64,000 nucleotides of DNA from Aristolochia californica (Eukaryota; Streptophyta; Magnoliopsida; Piperales; Aristolochiaceae), in the NCBI GenBank assembly GCA_029961685.1, contig JARWKL010000010.1, forward strand, positions 14,281,931 through 14,345,930, given 5' to 3'. Below the pieces are notes generated by a model. That model had not been told where the DNA came from, did not search any database, and was given only the letters and a program-made list of their open reading frames with translations. Both the position numbers and the translations under genes were made by a program. Of this stretch, positions 12,451 to 23,140 are shown piece by piece. The stretch's first letter is position 1. Each line of letters starts with the position of its first letter.

Positions 12451-14794
12451 TAATTTTTGGCCGCTTGCATCCTCAACATGCTTGTGGCATGCACACCCAC
12501 CACACTTAAAGCATGTTGGGATCAGTTACAAGTCCCTTTCCTATAAAATTTCACCAAGCTATTATTTGGGGGTTGTACTTGTGGAATTTCCCAAACATGG
12601 ATTTTGGGGTTCATTTTTACTGCGTGAAATAATTTTCTATTCATTATTATAGTTTTCAAATTTTTTTGCACACATGAACTCTAAAATTTTCATTTTGTTG
12701 CGATCTTATATCTTTTTTGTCTACGAGGAAAAATGGGAGTCACAAGTCTGGACCTGAAAAAAAAAATATTTGAACATCCAAAATGGGCATGCACAAATGC
12801 TGGGAGAGATAATTCCAAAGAGTATCTTTGATTTTTAAGGATAGGTAAAAAAGTGGGTTGTTTGGTTCTGGTAAATATCCAACCACTTGAGAATTCAACT
12901 TTTTCTACCCCCCCTAATTTTTGGCCACTTGCATCCTCAATATGATTGTGGCGTGCACACCCACCACACTTAAAGCATGTTGGGATCAGTTACAAGTCCC
13001 TTTCCTATAAAATTCCACCAATCTATTATTAGGGGGTTGTACTAGTGGAATTTCCTAAACATGGATTTTGGGTTCATTTTTACTGTGTGAAATAATTTTA
13101 TTTTCATTATTATAGTTTTCAAATTTTTTTGCACACATGAACTCTAAAATTTTCATTTTGTTGCGATCTTATATCTTTTATGTCTACGAGGAAAAATAGG
13201 AGTCACAAGTTTGGACTGGGAAAAAAAAAACATATGAACATCTAAAATGGGGATGCACAAATGCTCGGAGAAATAATTCCAAAGAGTATCTTTGATTTTT
13301 AAGGATAGGCAAAAAAGTGGGTTGTTTGGCTCTGGTAAATATCCAACCACTTGAGAATTGAACTTTTTCTACCCCCCCTAATTTTTGGCCACTTGCATCC
13401 TCAACATGTTTGTGGCATGCACACCCACCACACTTAAAGCATGTTGGGATCAGTTACAAGTCCCTTTCCTATAAAATTCCACCAAGCAATTATTGGGGGG
13501 TGGTACTAGTGGAATTTCCCAAACATGGATTTTGGGGTTCATTTTTAGCGCTTGAAATAATTTTCTATTCATTATTCTAGTTTTCAATTTTTTTTGCACA
13601 CATGAACTCTAAAATTTTCATTTTTGTTGCGTTCTTATATCTTTTTTGTTTACGAGGAAAAATTGGAGTCACAAGATTGGACCTAAAAAAAACAAATTTG
13701 AACATCCAAAATAGGGATGCACAAATGCTGGGAGAGATAATTCCAAAGAGTATCTGTGATTTTAAAGGATAGGCAAAAAAGAGGGTTGTTTGGCTCCGGT
13801 AAAAAATATCCAACAACTTGAGAATTCAACTTTTTCTACCCCCCCTAATTTTTGGCCACTTGCATCCTCAACATGCTTGTGGCATGCACACCCACCACAC
13901 TTAAAGCATGTTGGGATCAGTTACAAGTCCCTTTCCTATAAAATTCCACCAAGCTATTATTAGGGGGTTGTACTAGTGGAATTTCCCAAACATGGATTTT
14001 GGGGTTCATTTTTACTGCGTGAAATAATTTTCTATTCATTATTATAGTTTTCAAATTTTTTTGCACACATGAACTCTAAAATTTTCATTTTGTTGCGATC
14101 TTATATCTTTTTTGTTTACGAGGAAAAATGGGAGTCACATGTTTGGACCTGAAAAAAAAAAATCTGAACATCCAAAATGGGGATGCATAAATGCTGGGAG
14201 AGATAATTCCAAAGAGTAACTTTGATTTATCAGGATAGGCAAAAAAGTGGGTTGTTTGGCTCTGGTAAATATCCAACCACTTGAGAATTCAACTTTTTCT
14301 TCCTCCCCTAATTTTTGGCCACTTGCATCCTCAACATGCTTGTGGCATGCACACCCACCACACTTAAAGCATGTTGGGATCAATTACAAGTCCCTTTCTT
14401 ATAAAATTCCACCAAGCTATTATTAGGGGGTGGTACTAGTGGAATTTCCCAAACATGGATTTTGGGGTTCATTTTTAGCGCGTGAAATAATTTTCTATTC
14501 ATTATTAAAGTTTTCAAATTTTTTTGCACACTTGAACTCTAAAATTTTCATTTTGTTGCTATCTTATATCTTTTTTGTTTACGAGGAAAAATGGGAGCCA
14601 GAAGTTTGGACCTGAAAAAAAAAAAAATTGAACATCCAAAATTGGGATGCACAAATGCTGGGAGAGATAATTCCAAAGAGTATCTGTGATTTTTAAGGAT
14701 ACGCAAAAAAGTGGGTTGTTTGGCTCTGGTAAAAAATATCCAACAACTTGAGAATTCAAGTTTTTCTACCCCCCCTAATTTTTTGCCACTTGCA

Positions 14795-15246
14795 TCCTCA
14801 ACATGCTTGTGGCATGCATACCCACCTCACTTAAAGCATGTTGGGATCAGTTACAAGTCGCTTTCCTATAAAATTCCACCAAGCTATTATTAGGGGCTTG
14901 TATTAGTGGAATTTCCCAAACATGGATTTTGGGGTTCATTTTTAGTGCGTGAAATAATTTTCTATTCATTATTATTATTTTCAAATTTTTTTGCACGTAT
15001 GAAGTCTAAAATTTTCATTTTCTTGCGATCTTATATCTTTTTTGTTTACGAGGAAAAATGGGAGACACAAGTTTGGACCTTAAAAAAAAAAAAATTTGAA
15101 CATCCAAAATGGGGATGCACAATAATTCCGAAGAGTAACTGTGATTTTTAAGGTTAGGCAAAAAAGTGGGTTGTTTGGCTCTGGTAAATATTCAACCACT
15201 TGAGAATTCAATTTTTTCTACCCCCCCTAATTTTTGGCCACTTGCG
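14795..15246. repeat. 452 bp monomer with 14 bp deletion, HOR1 monomer 17, copy 2
   Basis: Same junction at about 15118-15123, inherited with the HOR. Confidence 0.88.
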
Positions 15247-18190
15247 TCCTCAACATGCTTGTGGCATGCACACCCACCACACTTAAAGCATGCTGGGATC
15301 AGTTACAAGTCCCTTTCCTATAAAATTCCACCAAGCTATTATTAGGGGGTTGTACGAGTGGAATATCGCAAACATGGATTTTGGGGTTCATTTTTAGTGC
15401 GTGAAATAATTTTCTATTTATTAATATAATGTTCAAATTTTTTTGCACACATGAACTCTAAAATTTTCATTTTCTTGCGATCTTATATCTTTTTTGTCTA
15501 CGAGGAAAAATGGGAGTCACAAGTTTGGACATGAAAAAAAAAAAAAATTTGAACTTCCAAAATGGGATGCACAAATGCTGGGAGAGATAATTCCAAAGAG
15601 TAACTGTGATTTTTAAGGATAGGCAAAAAAGTGGGTTGTTTGGCTCTGGTAAATATCCAACCACTTGAGAATTCAACTTTTTCTACCCACCGTAATTTTT
15701 GGCCCCTTGCATCCTCAACATGCTTGTGGCATGCACACCCACCACACTTAAAGCATGTTGGGATCAGTTACAAGTCCCTTTCCTATAAAATTCCACCAAG
15801 CTATTATTAGGGGGTTGTACTAGTGAAATTTCCCAAACATGGATTTTGGGGTTCATTTTTAGTGGGTGAAATAATTTTTTATTCATCATTATACTTTTCA
15901 ATTTTTTTTGCACACATGAAATATAAAATTTCCATTTTGTTCCGATCCTATATCTTTTTTGTTTATGAGGAAAAATGGGAGTCACAAGTCTGGACCTGAA
16001 AAAAAAAAAATTTTGAACATCCAAAATGGGGATGCACAAATGCTGGGACAGATAATTCCAAAGAGTATCTGTGATTTTTAAGGATAGGCATAAAAGTGGG
16101 TTGTTTGGCTCTGGTAAATATCCCACCACTCGAGCATTCTACTTTTTCTACCCCCCCTAATTTTTGGCCACTTGCATCCTCTACATGCTTGTGGCATTCA
16201 CACCCGCCACACTTAAAACATGTTGGGATCAGTTACAAGTCCTTTTCCAATAAAATTCCACCAAGCTATTATTAGGGGGTTGTATTAGTGGAATTTCCCA
16301 CACATGGATTTTGGGGTTTATTTTTAGTGCGTGAAATAATTTTCTATTCATTATTATAGTTTTCTAATTTTTTTGCACGCACGAACTCTAAAATTTTCAT
16401 TTTCTTGCGATCTTATATCTTTTTTGTTTACGAGGAAAAATGGGAGACACAAGTTTGCACCTGAAAAAAAAAAAAATTTTGAACATCCAAAATGGGGATG
16501 CATAAATGCTGGGAGAGATAATTCCAAAGAGTAACTGTGATTTTTAAGGATAGGTAAAAAAGTGGGTTGTTTGGCTCAGGTAAATATCCAACCACTTGAG
16601 AATTCAACTTTTTCTACCCCCCCTAATTTTTGGCCACTCGCATCCTCAACATGCTTGTGCAATGCACACCCACCACATTTAAAGCATGTTGGGATCAGTC
16701 ACAAGTCCCTTTCCTATAAAATTCCACCAAGCTATTATTAGGGGGTGGTACTAGTGGAATTTCCCAAACATGGATTTTCGGGTTCATTTTTAGTGCGTGA
16801 AATAATTTTCTATTCATTATTCTAGTTTTCAAATTTTTTTGCACGCATGAACTCTAAAATTTTCTTTTTGTTGCGATCTTATACCTTTTTTGTTTACGAG
16901 GAAAAGTGGGAGTCACAAGTTTGGACCTGAAAAAAAAAAATTTGAACATCCAAAATGGGGATGCACAAATGCTGGGAGAGATAATTCCAAAGAGTATGTA
17001 TGATTTTTAAGGATAGGCAAAAAAGTGGGTTGTTTGCCTCTGGTAAAAAATATCCAACAACTTGAGTATTCAACTTTTTCTACCCCCACTAATTTTTGGC
17101 CACTTGCATCCTCAACATGCTTGTGACATGCACACTCACCACACTTAAAGCATGTTGGGATCAGTTACAAGTCCCTTTCCTATAAAATTCCACCAAGCTA
17201 TTATTAGGGGGTTGTACTAGTGGAATTTCCCAAACATGGATTTTGGGGTTCATTTTTACTGCGTGAAATAATTTTCTGTTCAATATTATAGTTTTCAATT
17301 TTTTTTGCAAACATGAAATATAAAATTTCCTTTTTGTTCCGATCTTTTATCTTTTTTGTTTATGAGGAAAAATGAGAGTCACAAGTTTGGACCTGAAAAA
17401 AAAAAAATTTGAACATCCAAAATGGGGATCCACAAATGCTGGGACATATAATTCCAAAGAGTATCTGTGATTTTTAAGGATAGGCATAAAAGTGGGTTGT
17501 TTGGCTCTCGTAAATATCCAACCACTTGAGAATTCAACTTTTTCTACCCCCCCTAATTTTTGGCCACTTGCATCCTCAACATGCTTGTGGCATGCACACC
17601 CGCCACACTTAAAGCATGTTGGGATCAGTTACAAGTCCCTTTCCTATAAAATTCCACCAAGCTATTATTAGGGGGTTGTATTAGCGGAATTTCCCAAACA
17701 TGGATTTTGGGGTTCATTTTTAGCGCGAGAAATAATTTTCTATTCATTATTATAGTTTTCAAATTTTTTTTCACACATGAACTCTAAAATTTTCTTTTTG
17801 TTGCGATCTTATATATTTTTTGTTTACGAGGAAAAATGGGAGTCGCAAGTTTGGACCTGAAAAAAAAAAATTTGAACATCCAAATTCGGGATGCACAAAT
17901 GCGGGGAGAGATAATTCCAAAGAGTATCTGTGATTTTTAAGGATAGGCAAAAAAGTGGGTTGTTTGGCACTGGTAAAAAATATCCAACAACTTGAGAATT
18001 CAAGTTTTTCTACCCCCCCTAATTTTTTGCCACTTGCATCCTCAACATGCTTGTTCCAATAAAATTCCACCAAGCAATTATTAGGGGGTTGTTCTAGTGG
18101 AATTTCCCAAACATGGATTTTGGGGTTCATTTTTACTGCGTGAAATAATTTTCTATTCATTATTCTAGTTTTCAAATTTTTTTGCACGCC
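15247..18190. repeat. HOR1 copy 3: partial, monomers 1 to mid-7
   Basis: Monomers start at 15247, 15712, 16177, 16643, 17109, 17573 and 18039. All carry the private markers of HOR1 monomers 1-7, including 'gtacgagtggaatatcgc' (about 15351), 'tctacatgc' (16177) and the monomer-7 deletion (about 18052-18057). Similarity to copies 1 and 2 stops inside monomer 7, between about 18120 and 18205. There, 'ctctaaaattttcattttcttgcg' of another monomer type replaces the expected 'tttctttttgttgcgatctttt'. The break falls in the AT-rich middle of the monomer and keeps the monomer phase. Confidence 0.9.
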
Positions 18191-18450
18191 TGAACTCTAA
18201 AATTTTCATTTTCTTGCGATCTTATATCTTTTTTGTTTACGAGGAAAAATGGGAGTCACAAGTTTGGACCTGAAAAAAAAAATTTGAACATCCAAAAAGG
18301 GGATGCACAAATGCTGGGAGAGATAATTCCAAAGAGTAACTGTGATTTTTAAGGATAGGCAAAAAAGTGGGTTGTTTGGCTGTGGTAAAAAATACCCAAC
18401 CACTTGAGAATTCAACTTTTTCCACCCCCCCTAATTTTTGGCCACTTGCA
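18039..18450. repeat. Truncated monomer (412 bp), HOR1 monomer 7, copy 3
   Basis: Same 53 bp deletion at 18052-18057. The right half of this monomer switches to another monomer type near 18190. Confidence 0.9.
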
Positions 18451-19264
18451 TCCTCAACATGCTTGTGGCATGCACACTCACCACACTTAAAGCATGTTGG
18501 GATCAGTTACAAGTCCCTTTCCTATAAAATTCCACCAAACCATTATTAGGGGTTGTACTAGTGGAATTTCTCAAACATGGATTTTGGGGTTCATTTTTAG
18601 TGCTTGAAATAATTTTCTATTCATTATTATAGTTTTCAAATTTTTTTGCACACATGAACTCTAAAATTTTCTTTTTGTTGCGATCTTATATCTTTTTTGT
18701 TTACGAGGAAAAATGGGAGTCACAAGTTTAGACATGAAAAAAAAAAATTTGAACATCCAAAATGGGGATGCCACAATGCTGGGAGAGATAATTCCAAAAG
18801 AGTATCTGTGATTTTTAAGTATAGGCAAAAAAGTGGGTTGTGTGGCTCTGGTAAAAAATATCCAACAACTTGAGAATTCAACTTTTTCTACCCCCCCTTA
18901 TTTTTGTTCACTTGCATCGTCAACATGCTTGTGGCATGCACACTCACCACACTTAAAGCATGTTGGGATCAGTTAAGACTCCCTTTCCTATAAAATTCCA
19001 CCAAGCTATTATTAGGGGCTTGTACTAGTGGAATTTCCCAAACATGGATTTTGGGTTCATTTTTACTGCGTGAAATAATTTTCTATTCATTATTCTAGTT
19101 TTCAAATTTTTTGCACGCATGAACTCTAAAATTTTCATTTTCTTGCGATCTTATATCTTTTTTGTTTACGAAGAAAAATGGGAGTCACAAGTTTGGACCT
19201 GAAAAAAAAAATTTGAACATCCAAAATGGGGATGCACAAATGCTGGGAGAGATAATTCCGAAGA
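18191..19264. repeat. Non-HOR satellite monomers between HOR1 and the 1406 bp duplication
   Basis: Monomers with anchors at 18451 and 18917 and parts of the flanking ones. They share the 'cacactcaccacac' variant and the L form of the diagnostic site, and resemble each other and the monomer at 19380. I found no long-range copy of this stretch elsewhere in the window. The stretch holds only satellite sequence. Confidence 0.75.
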
Positions 19265-20670
19265 GAATCTGTGATTTTTAAGGATAGGCAAAAAAGTGGG
19301 TTGTTTGGCTCTAGTAAAAAATATCCAACAACTTGAGAATTCAACTTTTTCTACCCCCCCTAATTTTTGGCCACTTGCATCCTCAACATGCTTGTGGCAT
19401 GCACACTCACCACACTTAAAGCATGTTGGGATCAGTTACAAGTCCCTTTCCTATAAAATTCCACCAAGCTATTATTAGGGGTTGTTGTACTAGTGGAATT
19501 TCTCAAACATGGATTTTGGGGTTCATTTTTACTGCGTGAAATAATTTTCTATTCATTATTATAGTTTTTAAATTTTTTTGCACACATGAACTCTAAAATT
19601 TTCATTTTCTTGCGATCTTATATCTTTTTTGTCTACGAGGAAAAATGGGAGTCACAAGTTTGGACATGAAAAAAAAAAGAAATTTGAACTTCCAAAATGG
19701 GGATGCACAAATGCTGGGAGAGATAATTCCAAAGAGTAACTGTGATTTTTAAGGATAGCCAAAAAAGTGGGTTGTTTGGCTCTGGTAAATATCCAACCAC
19801 TTGAGAATTCAACTTCTTCTACCCACCGTAATTTTTGGCCCCTTGCATCCTCAACATGCTTGTGGCATGCACACCCACCACACTTAAAGCATGTTGGGAT
19901 CAGTTACAAGTCCCTTTCCTTTAAAATTCCACCAAGCTATTATTAGGGGGTTGTACTAGTGGAATTTCCCAAACATGGATTTTGGGGTTCATTTTTAGTG
20001 CGTGAAATAATTTTCTATTCATCATTATAGTTTTCAATTTTTTTAGCACACATGAAATATAAAATTTCCATTTTGTTCCGATCTTATATCTTTTTTGTTT
20101 ATGAGGAAAAATGGGAGTCACAAGTTTGGACCTAAAAAAAAAAAAAATTTGAACTTCCAAAATGGGGATGCACAAATGCTGGGACAGATAATTCCAAAGA
20201 GTTTCTGTGATTTTTAAGGATAGGCATAAAAGTGGGTTGTTTGGCTCTGGTAAATATCCCACCACTCGAGCATTCAACTTTTTCTACCCCCCCCTTATTT
20301 TTGGCCACTTGCATCCTCAACATGCTTGTGGCATGCTTGTGGCATGCACACCCACCACACTTAGAGCATGTTGGGATCAGTTACAAGTCCCTTTCCTATA
20401 AAATTCCACCAAGATATTATTAGGGGGTTGTACTAGTGGAATTTCCCAAACATGGATTTTGGGGTTCATTTTTACTGCGTGAAATAATTTTCTATTCATT
20501 ATTATAGTTTTCAAATTTTTTTGCACGTATGAACTCTAAAATTTTCATTTTCTTGCGAGCTTATATCTTTTTTGTTTACGAGGAAAAATGGGAGTCACAA
20601 GTTTGGACCTGAAAAAAAATGAACATCCAAAATGGGGATGCACAAATGCTTGGAGAGATAATTCCAAAGA
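19265..20670. repeat. 1406 bp three-monomer block, copy A
   Basis: Three monomers (anchors 19380, 19848, 20314) that recur 1406 bp later with very few differences, such as 'cttagagcatg' at about 20372 against 'cttaaagcatg' in copy B. The first two resemble HOR1 monomers 1 and 2 ('gtttggacatg', 'cccaccactcgagc'). The third carries an 11 bp tandem duplication in the dyad region. Edges are approximate because flanking monomers are also similar. Confidence 0.88.
20321..20342. repeat. 11 bp tandem duplication in the dyad region, copy A
   Basis: 'catgcttgtgg' occurs twice in a row (20321-20331, 20332-20342), giving an additional CATGCTT arm beside the dyad. Confidence 0.93.
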
Positions 20671-22085
20671 GAATCTGTGATTTTTAAGGATAGGCAAAAG
20701 AGTGGGTTGTTTGGCTCTGGTAAAAAATATCCAACAACTTGAGAATTCAACTTTTTCTACCCCCCCTAATTTTTGGCCACTTGCATCCTCAACATGCTTG
20801 TGGCATGCACACTCACCACACTTAAAGCATGTTGGGATCAGTTACAAGTCCCTTTCCTATAAAATTCCACCAAGCTATTATTAGGGGTTGTTGTACTAGT
20901 GGAATTTCTCAAACATGGATTTTGGGGTTCATTTTTACTGCGTGAAATAATTTTCTATTCATTATTATAGTTTTTAAATTTTTTTGCACACATGAACTCT
21001 AAAATTTTCATTTTCTTGCGATCTTATATCTTTTTTGTCTACGAGGAAAAATGGGAGTCACAAGTTTGGACATGAAAAAAAAAAGAAATTTGAACTTCCA
21101 AAATGGGGATGCACAAATGCTGGGAGAGATAATTCCAAAGAGTAACTGTGATTTTTAAGGATAGCCAAAAAAGTGGGTTGTTTGGCTCTGGTAAATATCC
21201 AACCACTTGAGAATTCAACTTCTTCTACCCACCGTAATTTTTGGCCCCTTGCATCCTCAACATGCTTGTGGCATGCACACCCACCACACTTAAAGCATGT
21301 TGGGATCAGTTACAAGTCCCTTTCCTTTAAAATTCCACCAAGCTATTATTAGGGGGTTGTACTAGTGGAATTTCCCAAACATGGATTTTGGGGTTCATTT
21401 TTAGTGCGTGAAATAATTTTCTATTCATCATTATAGTTTTCAATTTTTTTAGCACACATGAAATATAAAATTTCCATTTTGTTCCGATCTTATATCTTTT
21501 TTGTTTATGAGGAAAAATGGGAGTCACAAGTTTGGACCTAAAAAAAAAAAAAATTTGAACTTCCAAAATGGGGATGCACAAATGCTGGGACAGATAATTC
21601 CAAAGAGTTTCTGTGATTTTTAAGGATAGGCATAAAAGTGGGTTGTTTGGCTCTGGTAAATATCCCACCACTCGAGCATTCAACTTTTTCTACCCCCCCC
21701 TTATTTTTGGCCACTTGCATCCTCAACATGCTTGTGGCATGCTTGTGGCATGCACACCCACCACACTTAAAGCATGTTGGGATCAGTTACAAGTCCCTTT
21801 CCTATAAAATTCCACCAAGATATTATTAGGGGGTTGTACTAGTGGAATTTCCCAAACATGGATTTTGGGGTTCATTTTTACTGCGTGAAATAATTTTCTA
21901 TTCATTATTATAGTTTTCAAATTTTTTTGCACGTATGAACTCTAAAATTTTCATTTTCTTGCGAGCTTATATCTTTTTTGTTTACGAGGAAAAATGGGAG
22001 TCACAAGTTTGGACCTGAAAAAAAATGAACATCCAAAATGGGGATGCACAAATGCTTGGAGAGATAATTCCAAAGAGAATCTGTG
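20671..22085. repeat. 1406 bp three-monomer block, copy B
   Basis: Anchors at 20786, 21254 and 21720. It repeats the preceding 1406 bp almost base for base, including the private 11 bp duplication and the 'cgagcttatatc' variant (about 21963, as at about 20556). Similarity ends near 22085-22100, where the sequence passes into HOR2 ('ggataggaaaaaaagtgg'). Confidence 0.88.
21727..21748. repeat. 11 bp tandem duplication in the dyad region, copy B
   Basis: Same doubled 'catgcttgtgg', 1406 bp downstream, part of the recent block duplication. Confidence 0.93.
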
Positions 22086-23014
22086 ATTTTTAAGGATAGG
22101 AAAAAAAGTGGGTTGTTTAGCTCTGCTAAATATCCAACCACTTGAGAATTCAAATTTTTCTAGCCCCCCTAATTTTTGGCCACTTGCATCCTCAACATGC
22201 TTGTGGCATGCACACCCACCACACTTAAAGCATGTTGGGATCAGTTACAAGTGCCTTTCCTATAAAATTCCACCAAGCTATTATTAGGGGGTTGTACTAG
22301 TGGAATTTCCCAAACATGGATTTTGGGGTTCATTTTTAGTCCGTGAAATAATTTTCTATTCATCATTATAGTTTTCAATTTTTTTTGTACACATGAAATA
22401 TAAAATTTCCATTTTGTTCCGATCTTATATCTTTTTTGTTTATGAGGAAAAATGGGAGTCACTGGATTGGACCTGAAAAAAAAAAAATTTGAACATCCAA
22501 AATGGGGATGCACAAATGCTGGGACAGATAATTCCAAAGAGTATCTGTGGTTTTTATGGATAGGCATAAAAGTGGATTGTTTGGCTCTTGTAAATATCCA
22601 ACCACTTGAGAATTCAACTTTTTCTACCCCCCCTAATTTTTGGCCACTTGCATCCTCTACATGCTTGTGGCATGCACACCTGCCACACTTAAAGCATGTT
22701 GGGATCAGTTACAAGTCCCTTTCCTATAAAATTCCACCAAGCTATTATTAGGGGGTTGTATTAGTGGAATTTCCCAAACATGGATTTTGGGGTTCATTTT
22801 TAGTGCGTGAAATAATTTTCTATTCATTATTATAGTTTTCAAATTTTTTTGCACGAATGAACTCTAAAATTTTCATTTTCTTGCGATCTTATACCTTTTT
22901 TGTTTACGAGGAAAAATAGGAGACACAAGATTGGACCTGAAAAAAAAAACAAATTTGAACATCCAAAATGGGGATGCATAAATATTGGGAGAGATAATTC
23001 CAAAGGGTAACTGT

Positions 23015-23140
23015 GATTTTTAAGGATAGGCCAAAAAGTGGGTTGTTTGGCTCAGGTAAATATCCAACCACTTGAGAGATTTTTAAGGATAGGCAAAAAA
23101 ATGGGTTGTTCGGCTCAGGTAAATATCCAACCACTTGAGA
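23015..23140. repeat. 63 bp internal tandem duplication, HOR2 copy 1
   Basis: The segment from 'gatttttaaggatagg' to 'ccaaccacttgaga' occurs twice in a row (23015-23077 and 23078-23140) with a few substitutions between copies. This makes the monomer 529 bp long, and the S-form diagnostic site is present twice. Confidence 0.92.

Larger units (their letters stand above)
7865..15246. repeat. HOR1 copy 2: 16-monomer version lacking monomer 3 (7382 bp)
   Basis: Monomers start at 7865, 8330, 8795, 9261, 9725, 10191, 10603, 11067, 11531, 12000, 12470, 12934, 13398, 13865, 14328 and 14795. They correspond one to one with HOR1 copy 1 monomers 1, 2, then 4-17. The barcode S-S-L-S-L-L-L-S-L-L-S-S-L-S-L-S equals copy 1 with one S removed. 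The monomer at 8330-8794 is a hybrid: its left part matches copy-1 monomer 2, and its last approximately 45 bases match monomer 3. Copy 3 still has monomer 3, so the loss is specific to copy 2. Confidence 0.93.

Noticed and set aside
17771..18187. Open frames of 60-138 codons recurring on both strands (the longest is this one, minus strand)
   Set aside because: They recur because the DNA repeats. The A tract they cross varies from about 8 to 17 bases, so the downstream frame differs from monomer to monomer. Stops and truncations are frequent, both strands are open over the same bases, and no protein family is recognisable.
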